Below, piece by piece: positions 45,431-55,860 of a stretch of DNA of 64,000 bases (positions within the stretch are counted from its first letter, which is position 1; each line of letters starts with the position of its first letter). A program made the position numbers and the translations under genes. The notes under the pieces are model-generated. The model was not told the DNA's origin and did not search any database. It was given only the letters and a program-made list of their open reading frames with translations. This stretch comes from Silene latifolia (Eukaryota; Streptophyta; Magnoliopsida; Caryophyllales; Caryophyllaceae), in the NCBI RefSeq assembly GCF_048544455.1, contig NC_133537.1, forward strand, positions 18,847,541-18,911,540, written 5' to 3'.

Positions 45431-45435
45431 ATAAC

Positions 45436-45625
45436 CAAATGTGTTTGGTGTGGTGGTTGCTCACCTCATCCCTTAACCATGAGGTCAGGGGTTCGATTCC
45501 TGCCCATGGGAATGGAGCAAACTCTTTGGCCAGCCGTTTACCTCTTCGTGAGAGCACGCACGGCGAGGGGATTATACACTGCTATCGACGGTGGACACCC
45601 CGGTTTATAAAATTTATAACATAAA
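45436..45625 (+). mobile_element. tRNA-related SINE
   Basis: It reads GGTGTGGTGGTTGCTCACC, then GAGGTCAGGGGTTCGATTCC, where GGTTCGATTCC is a perfect polymerase III B box. It continues through GTGAGAGCACGCACGGCGAG to TGGACACCCCGGTTTATAA. A shorter copy is at 13660-13797. The copia element inserted directly at its 5' end (ATAAC duplication). No clear poly(A) or SINE target duplication was found. Confidence 0.6.
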
Positions 45626-45824
45626 AAATTCCAAAATATAATTACTCGAATCAGGCCCGCGCCTAACATTTCGGGGGCCCTATGCGATATTTAAAAGATA
45701 AGTCCCTATTAACAAAAAGTTATATTAATATATTAATGCTTGAAAAATACTAAAACAATCTGATAAAGTACAGAGTACTTATTTTTAAATATGATTACGC
45801 TTCTTTAATAAATAATGCAGTTGT

Positions 45825-48026
45825 TCGGGATTGTGAGTGGGTGGAAGGGATACTAAAACAATCCGAGAAATTTGTCCCTGAAAGAGGTCTTCGTCAAGGT
45901 GACCCGTTGGTCCCCGTACCTCTTTATATTGTGCGCGGAAGTATTGTCGAGTTTATTAAGGCGGAGTATTGAGAGAGGGGTGCTTAAGGGTATTCGTGTG
46001 TCACCACATTCTCCGGTTGTTTCACATTTGTTTTTTGCAGACGATAGCATTATCTTTACGCGGGCAAATGAGTCGGAAGCGGGGATTGTGCGTGATATAC
46101 TTCGGGAGTATGAAAGGGCGTCCGGGCAGCAGGTTAACCTCGACAAAACTACCATATCTTTTAGCCGGGGTACTTCTTCGACACGGAGGCAAGGTGTTCT
46201 AGGCGTGTTGAATGTAAGGGAGGTGCAAGAGCAGGACCGGTATCTAGGCCTACCTACGGTAATTGAGAGGTCGAAACAGGTGCTATCTAAGCTGATACGT
46301 GATAAGATTAGTTAGCGATTACAAGGATGGCGGGGAAAGCTACTTAGTAAGGCGGGGAAGGAGATACTCATAAAGGCCATTGGCCAAGCAGTTCCGACCT
46401 TTGCGATGAGTGTATTTAAGCTACCGACTAATTTTTGTAATGAGCTCCGGTCTCTTGTCTCGCGGTTCTGGTGGGGTACGGAGAATGGGAGAAGGAAGAT
46501 TCCTTGGGTGGCATGGAGTAAGATGTGTCGGTCTAAAAGTCAGGGTGGTATGGGCTTTCGTGATTTTGAGAAGTTTAATTCGACCTTAATCGGGAAGCAG
46601 GCGTGGAGGTTGATGACGGAGGATAGCTGTCTGATGGTTCAGGTTCTTAAGGGTAAGTATTTTCATGATAGGGACTTTATGGAGGCTGAGCTTGGTGTGA
46701 ATCTGAGCTACATATGGAGGGGTATATGAGAGGCTAGAGAAGTGGTGCGCTTGGGGGCGAGAAGGAGAATTGGGAATGATTTGAACACGCGTGTATGGAG
46801 TGACCCGTGGGTTCCTGGAACGAGCTCGATGAAAATTATTTCACCACGAGGTATGACGAGTGAGGATATGAAAGTGGCTGATCTTTTTGATGAAGCTGGG
46901 CACGGCTGGGACGAGGACAAGGTAAATCATTTTTTCCTTCCTTTTGAAAGTACTCGTGTCCTACAGATTTGCCTTAGCGATACTAGACCGACTGATGATT
47001 GGTGTTGGGAACCGGATAAGTATGGGGAATATACGGACAAGTCGGCTTATCGGCTTCTCATGGAGAAGAGTCATAGGGAGGAGACGGGTCAATCACACTA
47101 CGCGAAGGAGAAATGGCTTTGGGGTAAAATTTGGAAATCTCCAGTGCTACCTCGAGTCAAAGTGTTCTTCTGGCAGCTATGCAACGATGTTATAGCCACT
47201 CGGAAGAATATAGCAGCCCGTATGGAATTGACGGATAATACTTGCCCTCGATGCTCAAATTGCGTGGAGACTTGTCTCCATGTAGTTCGGGATTGTGGGT
47301 GGGTGGAAGGGATATAGGAGGGGTTGTGGTTGGATGTGCTTCCTGAGGCGGGTGGTGGAAGGGTGAGGGAGTGGGCTGAGGAAGTCTTGCGAGGCTTGGA
47401 TGTGAGAGAGTGCGGACTTTTTATGACCGGATGTTGGGCCATATGGGAGAAGCGTAACAAGGTTCTATTTGATGGTGGAGAATGGCGTGGTGAGGAGGTG
47501 GTGCGGAGGACGAGGGAGCTTATGTGGGAGTTAGAGGGTGTGACGGGTGATTGGGATAAAAACACGAGGAGGCCGATGGTTGTTGAAGGGGGGTGTGGCT
47601 GGGTAAGGCCGAGAGAGGGGTGGCATAAAATCAATGTCGATGCGGGTGTGGCGGAAGGGGTGGGTACGGGGTTAGGGATGGTGTGTAGGGATGATACGGG
47701 AAGTGTGCTATGGGGGGTGACCGTACAAGAGAGGAGAATCGTCTCACCGGAGGTAGCCGAAGCTTTGGCGGTGTTACATGGACTAAAGGAGGCCAAAGAT
47801 GCTGGACTTCCCTTAGTCGTGATCGAGAGCGATTGCCGAGGAGTGATCGAGGACCTCAAGAGCTATCGATCAGGGCGGAGCGAGCTTTCTTTAATTTATA
47901 AGGATATTTTGAGTTTTTGTAATTTTTTTGAGTCTGTTTCCTTTAATTGGTTGTTGTCTTTGGCTTGCGATGATTTAATAGTAAGGAATTAACCCTGACG
48001 GGTTTTTATCAACAACAAAAAAAAAA
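45825..48026 (+). mobile_element. 5'-truncated LINE (non-LTR retrotransposon)
   Basis: An 11-base duplication AATGCAGTTGT (45814-45824, 48027-48037) flanks it. It ends in a short A-rich tail (48016-48026). The coding strand holds the end of reverse transcriptase, a zinc-binding zf-RVT domain and RNase H, as in plant L1-type elements. The 5' end begins in the middle of reverse transcriptase and carries a short chimeric stretch (45825-45870). This is the usual outcome of incomplete target-primed reverse transcription. Confidence 0.92.
45872..47992 (+). pseudogene. LINE ORF2 C-terminal part (reverse transcriptase, zf-RVT, RNase H)
   Basis: One frame runs through with three stops, at 46313, 46727 and 47315. 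At the start a one-base shift near 45910 separates GLRQGDPL (other frame) from SPYLFILCAEVLS. The catalytic box is HLFFADDSIIF, with both aspartates. The thumb region follows (RYLGLPTVIERSKQ, SKAGKEILIKAIGQAVPTFAMS). A zf-RVT domain (VKVFFWQLCNDVIATR, CPRCSNCVETCLHVVRDC) and an RNase H (WHKINVDAGV, EALAVLHGLKEAKDAG, VIESDC) follow. LINE ORF2 nicks target DNA and copies its RNA there. This copy lacks the endonuclease and is dead. Confidence 0.9.
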
Positions 48027-48220
48027 AATGCAGTTGTAGGGGCTTGATCGCTCGTTTTTTAAAGGTAGAAGATTAGAAGATTGCTTCTACCACTGAGCCA
48101 CTACGGTTTGATGAATTATTGGCACACAAATAAATATATATATTCGTTTTTCTTTTTTTTTTTAAAAAAAAAAAAAATTAATGGGGGTGAGTCCTGAGGG
48201 CTCAGCACCCCCTATAAATC

Positions 48221-48610
48221 CATCCATGGTTAATTGATTAGTTGATATGACTGCTATAAATATTTAATTTCTTACCAGACAATAAATATCATGGGCTACA
48301 TCACAATAGTGTAAAATCATAAAAACTCAAAATGCGACTAGATATGAAATAGGGTCACCATCTGAAAACACCATATTTGGGTTCTTGACGCGTGAAAAGA
48401 CAACGACTTGGTCCGATCATTTAAGAGCGTAGTTGCCATTTTAGTTTCTAATGTCTTGAGTTCACTATCTATGCGCATCAAAACATAACAAATATGGGTC
48501 ACTCAAGGACTCTAGTTATGGGACCCCACATCTTATGTTTACGCACATTTTATTAGCCAATCATAGCAATCGGATAGTGATCTTCTAACTATTCTAGGCC
48601 GTGTTCAGAA
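48221..48610. other. Intergenic region without recognised gene
   Basis: Nothing recognisable beyond AT-rich single-copy-looking sequence. Confidence 0.4.
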
Positions 48611-48611
48611 T

Positions 48612-48810
48612 GAATACACAAAATCTCATTGAAGACGGCACGTATCCGTCACTTTGGAGTGACGGATACTATTTCCTCTCACAAATGACCCAAATAGAGG
48701 AGAGGGTGAAGCACATGGGGTGCCCCCACCTTGTCCCCCCTATACATTTTGTGAGTGGTATTACCCGTCACTTGCTCCGACCCGTTTTCAGCAAGATTAA
48801 CTGTAATGCA
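48612..48810. mobile_element. MITE of the GAAGACGGC family, second copy
   Basis: It shares with 23826-24012 the ATTGAAGACGGC start, CCGTCAC...GTGACGGATAC, TTTCCTCTCACAAA, the CACCTTGTCCCC centre and the CCCGTCAC end. The imperfect inverted ends (TCTCATTGAAGACGG against TCTTGCTGAAAACGG) support a MITE. Confidence 0.6.
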
Positions 48811-50029
48811 TAACTCTCGATTGAAATTGCCGTCTCTTGATTATGATTGGAATAACTAAGACCATTCCCAAGCAAATATCGTCCTAATTAGGTTGCGATC
48901 CGGTTTTACTCTTAATCCAACCTTATTTATCTTGACCCACTTTTACCTTCCCAAACAGAAGGTCACGACTTAGGTCATCAACCCAATTATTTCCCAAATT
49001 TTCTACACCATCAAAACTTCTCTCTCTCTCTTACTTTTTCATAACTTATTTACTAACAAATACAACTATGTAATTTTGTAAATATGTAAATTAAAGAAAA
49101 GCTACTCCAATATGTTAGGTATATTATTTTTATTTCGTACATTTGAAAAAAATAAATAAATAACAATGTTAAAAAAAAATTTATTAGGTGACGGTCTTAT
49201 TTGAAATTTTAATCGAATTTGGCGGTCTTATTTAGAATATTAATGTATTGGTCCTATTAACGAACGCATTTGAAAAATTAGTTGACGGTCTTATTTAGAA
49301 TATCACTCAAGAAAATTAACAAACACAAATAAAATAAAGAAAAAGATGGAATAAATTCATCAACATGAACATAAAACCCAAATCAATTCCCAAAAAAATG
49401 AAACACAATTAAAATAAAATAAATAAAAAGAAACACAAAAAACCCCAAATCATCAATTGTTGTTCTCTTAAATTATGCAAACCAACATTCATCAACATAA
49501 ACATTTTTCTGTAGGGAAAAGAAGAACTTTACTAGGGACATTTTTTTTAATGCGGTAACCAATGGGAACATGACACATATAACTATATAAGGTCATTTAA
49601 TGGATCAACTTGCTCCACCTTGGATTACCAATTGACCTTTTCTTCTCAAAGGTCATCATAATCATCTAAGAAGGTCATCCTAATTATCTTATTAATGGGT
49701 AATTAACATGGCCCAACAAGGTCATGACCTCCCTCATGACCTTGCTTGGGCATGGTCTAAGTCCACAAGTGACATACCTAGTGCTGAAATGAGAGAGGAA
49801 ACAACACTCTTTACACAATTGTTGTCTATATAAGGTGACCAGTAACTCTCTCATAAGACAATAGTTTTCGTAACGGGCTAAATATGTTCTCACTAATATG
49901 GAGTATAGCACAAACCTTTGTTAGTTCCTACTTCCTACGCATGCTCATTTCGTCTTATCGACCATATTTGCCTTATTTTGAATTTAAGACAGATATTACA
50001 ATCTTAATCAAGAATTGATGACTATATCA
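48811..50029. other. Intergenic region without recognised gene
   Basis: GGTCTTATTTAGAATAT-type text occurs three times between 49190 and 49310. The stretch 49560-49930 may be an old repeat. No coding region is recognised. Confidence 0.4.
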
Positions 50030-50038
50030 TTTTATTTG

Positions 50039-50545
50039 GAGTTTTTTTGTCAAAAACTACCTAATATTCACCTCATTTTCATAAATACTACCTAAAGTTT
50101 TTAATTTTGCGAGAAACTACCTAAATTTTCTTGACTTTTGTCGGACACTACCAAATTGAAAAATCCGATCAAATTAGACAAAATTCTAACTCGAAAACAT
50201 TATTTTTAGCATTGAACATAAATTATTTACTATACTTAACCACCGGCAACTGTTTTGATTAGCTACTAACACGTTTATTTCAATTTGTTTTACTACAATT
50301 TTGACTAGTTTGGCCGAGATTGTGGCTAATTTGGACAAAATTATGATTAATTCGATTGACATTTTGACTTATTTGTCCTAATTTTAGTTAATTTGGAAAA
50401 AAATTGTCGAATTTGCTCATTAATTTCAATTTGGTAGTTTTCAACAAAAGTAAAAAAATATTAGGTAGTTTCTCGCAAAATTAAAAACTTTAGGTAGTAT
50501 TTATGAAAATGAGGTAAATATTAGGTAGTTTTTGACAAAAAACTC
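50039..50545. mobile_element. Foldback/Mutator-like MITE with about 115-base inverted repeats
   Basis: The two ends are almost perfect inverted repeats of about 115 bases, beginning GAGTTTTTTGTCAAAAACTA. Flanks TTTTATTTG (50030-50038) and TTTTATTTT (50546-50554) match at eight of nine bases, fitting a Mutator-type duplication. The 507-base element codes for nothing and could form a long hairpin RNA. Confidence 0.8.
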
Positions 50546-50554
50546 TTTTATTTT

Positions 50555-51002
50555 ATATAAATGTGGCCATATAAAGTGCAACAATTATAAAGAAACAATT
50601 ACAACATCAACAACACTACATGTACACAAATGAGTGACAACTATGACAAGGCAACACTCCATCCATTTGAAGAAAGCACAATCAAAATTTGATGAGATCA
50701 TCCTCACAAGAGCAGCTCACAATCCCAATTGATAAATAAAAAACATAAAGACATGAAGTAACCAAGCATTAACACTTGCAAAAATCAATATCACTTCCAA
50801 AATATACTTTTTACAATTGGTATTATAATCAACATAACTTCATTCCTAGCCCAATAGATTAAACATAATAAGAAGAAGAAAAACCTGTCTAAGCAATAAC
50901 AATAACTTCAATTACATTACCAGTTTACCACTACTACAAAGACATTAAAAACTACTAATTTCCAAGCAAAATTACACAAGATTAACACTGATACCACCCT
51001 AA
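50555..51002 (-). other. 3' flank of the GRAS gene
   Basis: AT-rich region that should hold the 3' UTR of the GRAS gene on the minus strand. No other feature is recognised. Confidence 0.45.
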
Positions 51003-52742
51003 TTAATGCCAAGACGAAACCGTAAGCAGAGGAACATCACCCCAAGCTAATGATAGAAACCCGGGTGACGAATCGTCTAATTTATACGACGAACTATAAT
51101 TATAATTCCACAATAATAACTTAGCTTGACTATTTGCGTAATGACTAAAGGCTACCGGCTCGAAACCGGCATTTTCCATTAATCCTTTCCACTCTTCTTT
51201 ACTTGCCATCCTTTCTCTTTCGGTTCCCGGTAATTCTGGTCCAACACACCCCATAATCCTCCGCCCGTAAATAAACCGTTCTATTTCACTCCGGTCGGAT
51301 GAGTCCCGGTCCATGTTTGGCTCAAGCGAATCGAAAACAGCTGAGTAATATTTAAGAGCGGTTTTAAACCGAGGTAAAAACCCGACCCGATTTAACCCGA
51401 CCTCGTACTCACCTAATGTGAGTATATCAGGGTTTAATGATTTAGCCAACTTTAGCGCCGCCATCACAGGTTTTGCACTTTCGTCTAATAAATTAAACAG
51501 CTGGAGCATAAAGTTAACGGCTAGTACCTCATCCGGGTCGACCCGGAAACACGACCCGTTTAGCTCGGTAACGGGTGTGAGAATCGGGTCGAACTCGAAA
51601 TTGAGATCTAGAACTTTTGCGAAGTCTCGAAGACGGTTACCTGTTGCTAGGAGGAGTTGAGCGGGTGTTGGGCCGAGACCCGGGGCGGGAATACCGGAGA
51701 TCCGAATACTATCGGGTTTTCCATTAGGCCGGGTTGCTAGAGCTTGTAACAAGGCGGCCCATTGGACTCCTTGAACTATACCGAAATCGATAATATGGAT
51801 ACGGGTCGAGTTATCCGTTGCTTCGAGGATTGCTTGGTTTGCTGTCAAGTGAGCAAACTTGGAGTAGGGACACGCGTCGTTTAATGCTTTGTATGAGAGC
51901 GTAAACTCCTCAGACGTCGTCGTTTCGGTGTCGAACTCAGTTGAGGAGAGTCGGGAGTAGAGCGCTTCGGAGAAGTAGTGAGTGACTCGCTGAGTCGGAT
52001 CGCCGTGTTGGGAAACCGAGTCTCTGAGTCGAGCGAGTGATCTGAGAGCGAGTTTGGGTTCTGTTTCGGTGAGTTTTGCGCAGTCGAGTAAAGCGGTGAA
52101 TAGCGGCGGCCATGAGGTGGTGTCTTGGTCTGGAAGGACGTCGTCTTGGTCGTGTTCTAAAACGACTTCGTTTGGAGTTGGTATTGGGCTGGGCTTTGGA
52201 GAAGAGTGGGCCCAATCAGCAACGGTCGTATTATTATTATTATTATTATTATTGTGGGAGAAGATGGCGCGAGAGATATCGGCGGTAGTGGAAGGGGGGC
52301 AGGTGGCGATGGAGAAGGGGTCAAGGGTGGTGAAGTCAGCAGGAGCGTGATGCCAGGTGTCAGAAGAGGATTGGATGATAGGAAGAGAAGCAGGTCCAAT
52401 CAAACCCTCCATCCACTCGTCGGAGTCGAACTCAGTAGCGGGGGCAGCACCAGCGGCACTGCAGAAATCTACAAATTGAGAGAAGTGGAAGCCGTGATCG
52501 TCGGCGTCGAAGACAGGGGTGGAAGTAGCTATGGAGAGAGGAGGGCTGGGGGAGATGGAAGGGGCCCACGGGGGTAAACAAAAGGGATTAAATTGAGGCG
52601 GCGGAGGATGAGTGTGGAGTGGGCCAGGAGGGTGGTTGTGGTGGTGTTGTTGTTGCTGCTGCTGCTGTTGTTGTTGGTTGATGACTTGTTGGGCGATAGC
52701 CATGAGATTACCGCTATCAGAAGGAGCGCACATATAAGCCAT
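51003..52742 (-). CDS. SCL4: GRAS transcription regulator, SCARECROW-LIKE 4/7 type
   Basis: An intronless frame of 579 aa. The N-terminus [20 protein letters not shown] is characteristic of the SCL4/SCL7 group. A variable, low-complexity region follows, with a Gln tract (23-32), His/Pro-rich text and an Asn tract (164-171). The GRAS domain spans about 213-579: the first leucine-rich region ([11 protein letters not shown], 214-224), the VHIID motif as IHIIDF (315-320), a second leucine-rich part, PFYRE-like text near 440-490 and the SAW end ([13 protein letters not shown], 566-578). GRAS proteins act in the nucleus, mostly as co-regulators of transcription. SCL4/7 members have been linked to stress responses, but a specific role here is inference. 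Length and domain order are normal, so the gene looks intact. SCL4 and SCL7 cannot be told apart by eye. Confidence 0.92.
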   Translation of the reverse strand: MAYMCAPSDSGNLMAIAQQVINQQQQQQQQQQHHHNHPPGPLHTHPPPPQFNPFCLPPWAPSISPSPPLSIATSTPVFDADDHGFHFSQFVDFCSAAGAAPATEFDSDEWMEGLIGPASLPIIQSSSDTWHHAPADFTTLDPFSIATCPPSTTADISRAIFSHNNNNNNNNTTVADWAHSSPKPSPIPTPNEVVLEHDQDDVLPDQDTTSWPPLFTALLDCAKLTETEPKLALRSLARLRDSVSQHGDPTQRVTHYFSEALYSRLSSTEFDTETTTSEEFTLSYKALNDACPYSKFAHLTANQAILEATDNSTRIHIIDFGIVQGVQWAALLQALATRPNGKPDSIRISGIPAPGLGPTPAQLLLATGNRLRDFAKVLDLNFEFDPILTPVTELNGSCFRVDPDEVLAVNFMLQLFNLLDESAKPVMAALKLAKSLNPDILTLGEYEVGLNRVGFLPRFKTALKYYSAVFDSLEPNMDRDSSDRSEIERFIYGRRIMGCVGPELPGTERERMASKEEWKGLMENAGFEPVAFSHYANSQAKLLLWNYNYSSSYKLDDSSPGFLSLAWGDVPLLTVSSWH

Positions 52743-52975
52743 TTGAGAGAGAAAGAGAGGGAGGAAGGTGTTTAGGACATTAGAGATAGAGGGTAAAGAC
52801 GACGAAGGATGAGACAGAGAGGGTAGGGTAGTAGGGAGGAGGTGGGGAGAAGAGAGAGGGTTTTGAAAGAGAGAGAGATTAATGAATTATTCAAAGGTAG
52901 GGGAGAGAGATTTTGAGAGGAGTGAGAGTAGGGAGGAGAGTGTGTATCTTTGTTTTTTGGGATTATTTATTAGAG
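52743..52975 (-). promoter_or_regulatory. C/T-rich 5' leader and possible TATA region of the GRAS gene
   Basis: On the minus strand the 180 bases before the ATG are strongly C/T-rich (CTCTCTTTCTCTCTC-type runs), as in many plant 5' leaders. A TATA-like CTAATAAATAATCC lies at about 52962-52975. The transcription start is not fixed. Confidence 0.4.
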
Positions 52976-53229
52976 GAGTAATAAAGGACAAAATCACTGA
53001 TTAATTACGCCCAAATCGAGATGTCAGTGGGCCTCTCTCACTACACTATTGATTTTTTTTTTTATAAGGTATGAAAATTAGATTAATGTAAGATTAACTT
53101 ATCTCATCCTTTCGAATGAGAGAGTTAAGTTGAAACCACCGGTTTTCAAATCACCACAAAAGGGTTGGACACGAATGTTCAATAGAAGCAATAAAGTCAA
53201 CAATTTTGTTAGTTTCACGAAAATAATGT

Positions 53230-54350
53230 TTAATTATTAATTCATCGAAAAAATTAAGATCTAATTTTACATTTTTGATAATATTAGAATTTTCTTAAGG
53301 AATTTGTCAAGTGCCGCGGATTGAGTTGATACACATAAATTATTAACTTCCACAATTAACTTTGAGATCCCTAAATATTTAGCTGCTAAAATGTCTTCTT
53401 TTAAAGCGAGATGTTCCACAACAAGAATACGGTTAGACCCGCACTTTTTTGCTCCTAACAAAACGACTTTACCATTATGACTTCTTATTGAATATCCTCA
53501 AGCAGCTTTATTCTCATCTATTTTTGATCCGTCAAAAATTAGCTTTAGAAACCCATTTCTATGTTTCTCCCACCAAACTTCTTCCTTATTAGTGTTTCTA
53601 ACTGACACGTCTTTATCGGGATTTTGAGATCCTTGTGTCTATTCTCATTCCAAATTTTAATATGTTATTATTACATAATTGAATAAGTTTGTTGATACTG
53701 AGATGAACATAAAAATAATGTCATTTTTATGGAACCATACATTCCACCAAATAAATACAATCTTAATGAATTCAGCTTTTAGAATTATGTTTTTAAGATG
53801 ATTAAGTTTCGCTAAAAAACTTTGACTTGCCATATTATCATATATTGCCAAAAAATTGTTAAAGCTAATAATATTCATGTCTTGGATAATAGAACTAACC
53901 AAGCAACACTTGGAAAAGAAATTATCTTTATCTTTAATGGGATGATTGCACAAAACACATTGAGGTGGGACAATTATGATTTCTTAGAAGGCTAGTTTTC
54001 GTAGGAGGTCATCAACACAAGTTTTCCAAAAAGAAAAATTCAATTTTGGAGGAACATTTAGTTTTCAAACCCAGTAAAATTCATATTTGTCAATATCTTG
54101 ATCGAACAAGCTTTTTGCTAACCATATCGCTGTTTTGGTTGAGAAATTTCCAACGACAGACAATCCCCAAAGGAGGGTATCTGGAATATCATTGTGCGGC
54201 AAGGGAATATTAATTATCTAGTTAACAATATCATTATTCACTATATAAGATAACTTACAGACATCCTATTACTTATAAGGGGTTATGAAATCTCTAACCA
54301 AAAGATTGAGATCATGGGTCATATGAGCATCAATATCTCTAGTAAGGGGA
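53230..54350 (-). pseudogene. Decayed LINE fragment (zf-RVT and RNase H remains)
   Basis: The minus strand at 53953-53657 reads CNHPIKDKDNFFSKCC, with a preceding CVLC, the zinc-binding pattern of the zf-RVT domain, and then IVFIWWNVWFHKNDIIF. Further on, 53461-53267 reads EHLALKEDILAAKYLGISKL and IVEVNNL, the RNase H text of plant LINEs. Many stops and a lack of clear ends show an old copy. It is unlike the LINE at 45825-48026. Confidence 0.6.
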
Positions 54351-54611
54351 TAAGGAAAAACCCCATTATATAGTTATTTTCCTCCATTTTACCCACTCCC
54401 TTCTGTAGACTTAATTTTACCTTATGTTAGTTCTATTTAGCTTTACTTAGTTCGGTGTAATTTCATTTAATTTAGTTTGCTGTAGTTTATGTAATACCCG
54501 TCCTTTTAGGGACCCGTTGATCGACGTTGACTAACCTTAGACACTGATTCTGACCTTGGGAGAACTTACGGACGATGCCTTGTCACGATGTGAGTGTTGG
54601 TTTGTGTGGGA

Positions 54612-54707
54612 CTCGATCTAGCTGAGGTCACTCGATCGAGTAACTTGGGAGCTCGATCGAGTTGGGGTCACTCGATCGAGTAAGTTAGTTACTCGATCGA
54701 GTAACGG
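54612..54707. promoter_or_regulatory. Palindrome cluster in the LTR, copy 2
   Basis: Three exact ACTCGATCGAGT copies and one GCTCGATCGAGT, spaced 20-25 bases, 13-110 bases upstream of AATTATAAATC. Confidence 0.7.
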
Positions 54708-54719
54708 GTTTGCAGCGGG

Positions 54720-54730
54720 AAATTATAAAT
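54720..54730 (+). promoter_or_regulatory. TATA-like box of the LTR promoter, copy 2
   Basis: AATTATAAATC is conserved in all three LTRs of the family, directly after the palindrome cluster, and is followed by C/T-rich leader text. Confidence 0.5.
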
Positions 54731-55848
54731 CATGTTTTGTGAAACCGCAAATCATTTCCGCCTCTCTTCCCTAAACCTAGATGTCGTCTCTTCTTCTTCC
54801 CTTCACCATAGTTCCTTCCTTTGAGGTCCTTGAGGATGCTTATGCCATGGGGATGGGTTGCTTGAGTCGGGTAGCGGTCTTGACGCCGGGTTGCTATGCG
54901 TAGGTATGTCATCGTCATCATCATTGTCGTTGTTGTTTCCAGTTAGGTTTGTAGTGGAAGTGATATATGATTGTACTGTTTGTATAGGTGTGTTACGTGG
55001 TTGATTGATCTCATATGGTCGGACGTGGAATCGATGCGGTTGGCTAAAGGTAGGTTCGCCTACTTAGTACTGTTGGTCGTCTAGAGTGTCTTTTGATGTG
55101 GTTTTGTTGTTGTAGTGTCGGTGTGGTTGATTGATTATGATAATTGGTTAGTGTTGTGTTGTTTCGTTTATCGTTGTTGTGGTGCAGCTAATTGTGATTG
55201 TTTGTCTATGGTTCTCGAGGTGCGTCCTCGGCCGAGTGGAGTCACTTGCGGGAGTGGCTTCACGCCCGTTGTTCGCCCTCCGTGGAACCCGCCACAGGAG
55301 GGGATGTGCACATTAATGGACATGGGTTTATCGCTCGATTTGATGAGCGGGGCTTAGGTGGGAACGACTGCGGTCCCCCACTGGCAGGGCTGGTCCAGTG
55401 GACAGTCGGTGATGGTGATTGATTGGAGGAGATGTGGTGTGTGTGTGTGTGTGTGTATGTATCGGTGTGCTTGTGTTGTGTCTATGGTTGTGTGTCGGTT
55501 TCCTCAGTTACTGACCATGTGTGGTTTGTCTTGTTGTTTGTTTATGTTGTGTCTTTCGTGATCCCTTATGGTGAGCAATTAGTCTTAACAGGTTGTGATC
55601 TGGATGATAGCTTGGTGCTTGGAGGGATGAGTACATCACGAGTCATGACAGTAGTAGTTCACATAGTTGATAGTGGTTTTGAGTTGTATCTTTATATCGT
55701 TAGTTTTGTTAATCACTTGTAATATAACTTAATTGTTCTTTTATCGACATTTGATTATTACTGTCCTCGGGCAACCGAGATGGTGACGCCCTTATATGCT
55801 AGGGAAGGTCTTGTTAAGGCTCCTGAGTATATGGGGGGTGTTACAAAG

Positions 55849-55860
55849 TAGTATCAGAGC
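55849..55860 (+). other. Primer-binding site, copy 2
   Basis: TAGTATCAGAGC differs at one base from TGGTATCAGAGC, the complement of the plant initiator tRNA-Met 3' end. Confidence 0.75.

Larger units (their letters stand above)
45652..48220. mobile_element. hAT-type fragment interrupted by a LINE
   Basis: The left edge, CAGGCCCGCGCC and TTTCGGGGGCCCTATGCGA, resembles hAT element 2 (CAGGGCCGTCCC, TTTTGGGGGCCCTGTGCGA at 32426-32461). Beyond the LINE, TGCAGTTGTAGGGGCTTGATC parallels GTAGTTGTAGAGGATCGAAC in that element. The right terminus is not recognisable, so this copy is truncated or decayed. Confidence 0.55.
54490..55845 (+). repeat. 5' LTR of copy 2
   Basis: 1356 bases with the TG...CA ends, the palindrome cluster (54612-54707) and a TATA-like AATTATAAATC (54720-54730). 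It is clearly diverged from the copy 1 LTRs but aligns through most of its length. A GT run (55438-55455) lies inside. Confidence 0.9.

Noticed and set aside
47098-47859. 253-aa open frame on the minus strand
   Set aside because: It is antisense to the LINE RNase H/zf-RVT region, which has clear family motifs. The reverse frame is Pro/Ser/Thr-rich and matches no family.
51937-52577. Several 80-123 aa frames over the GRAS gene
   Set aside because: They follow low-complexity codons of the GRAS reading frame (Asn and Gln tracts, GC-rich linker) on the wrong frame or strand.
55115-55722. Four overlapping 67-99 aa plus-strand frames in the LTR
   Set aside because: They fall within the LTR and its GT-rich stretch, have no motifs, and are not kept in the copy 1 LTRs.
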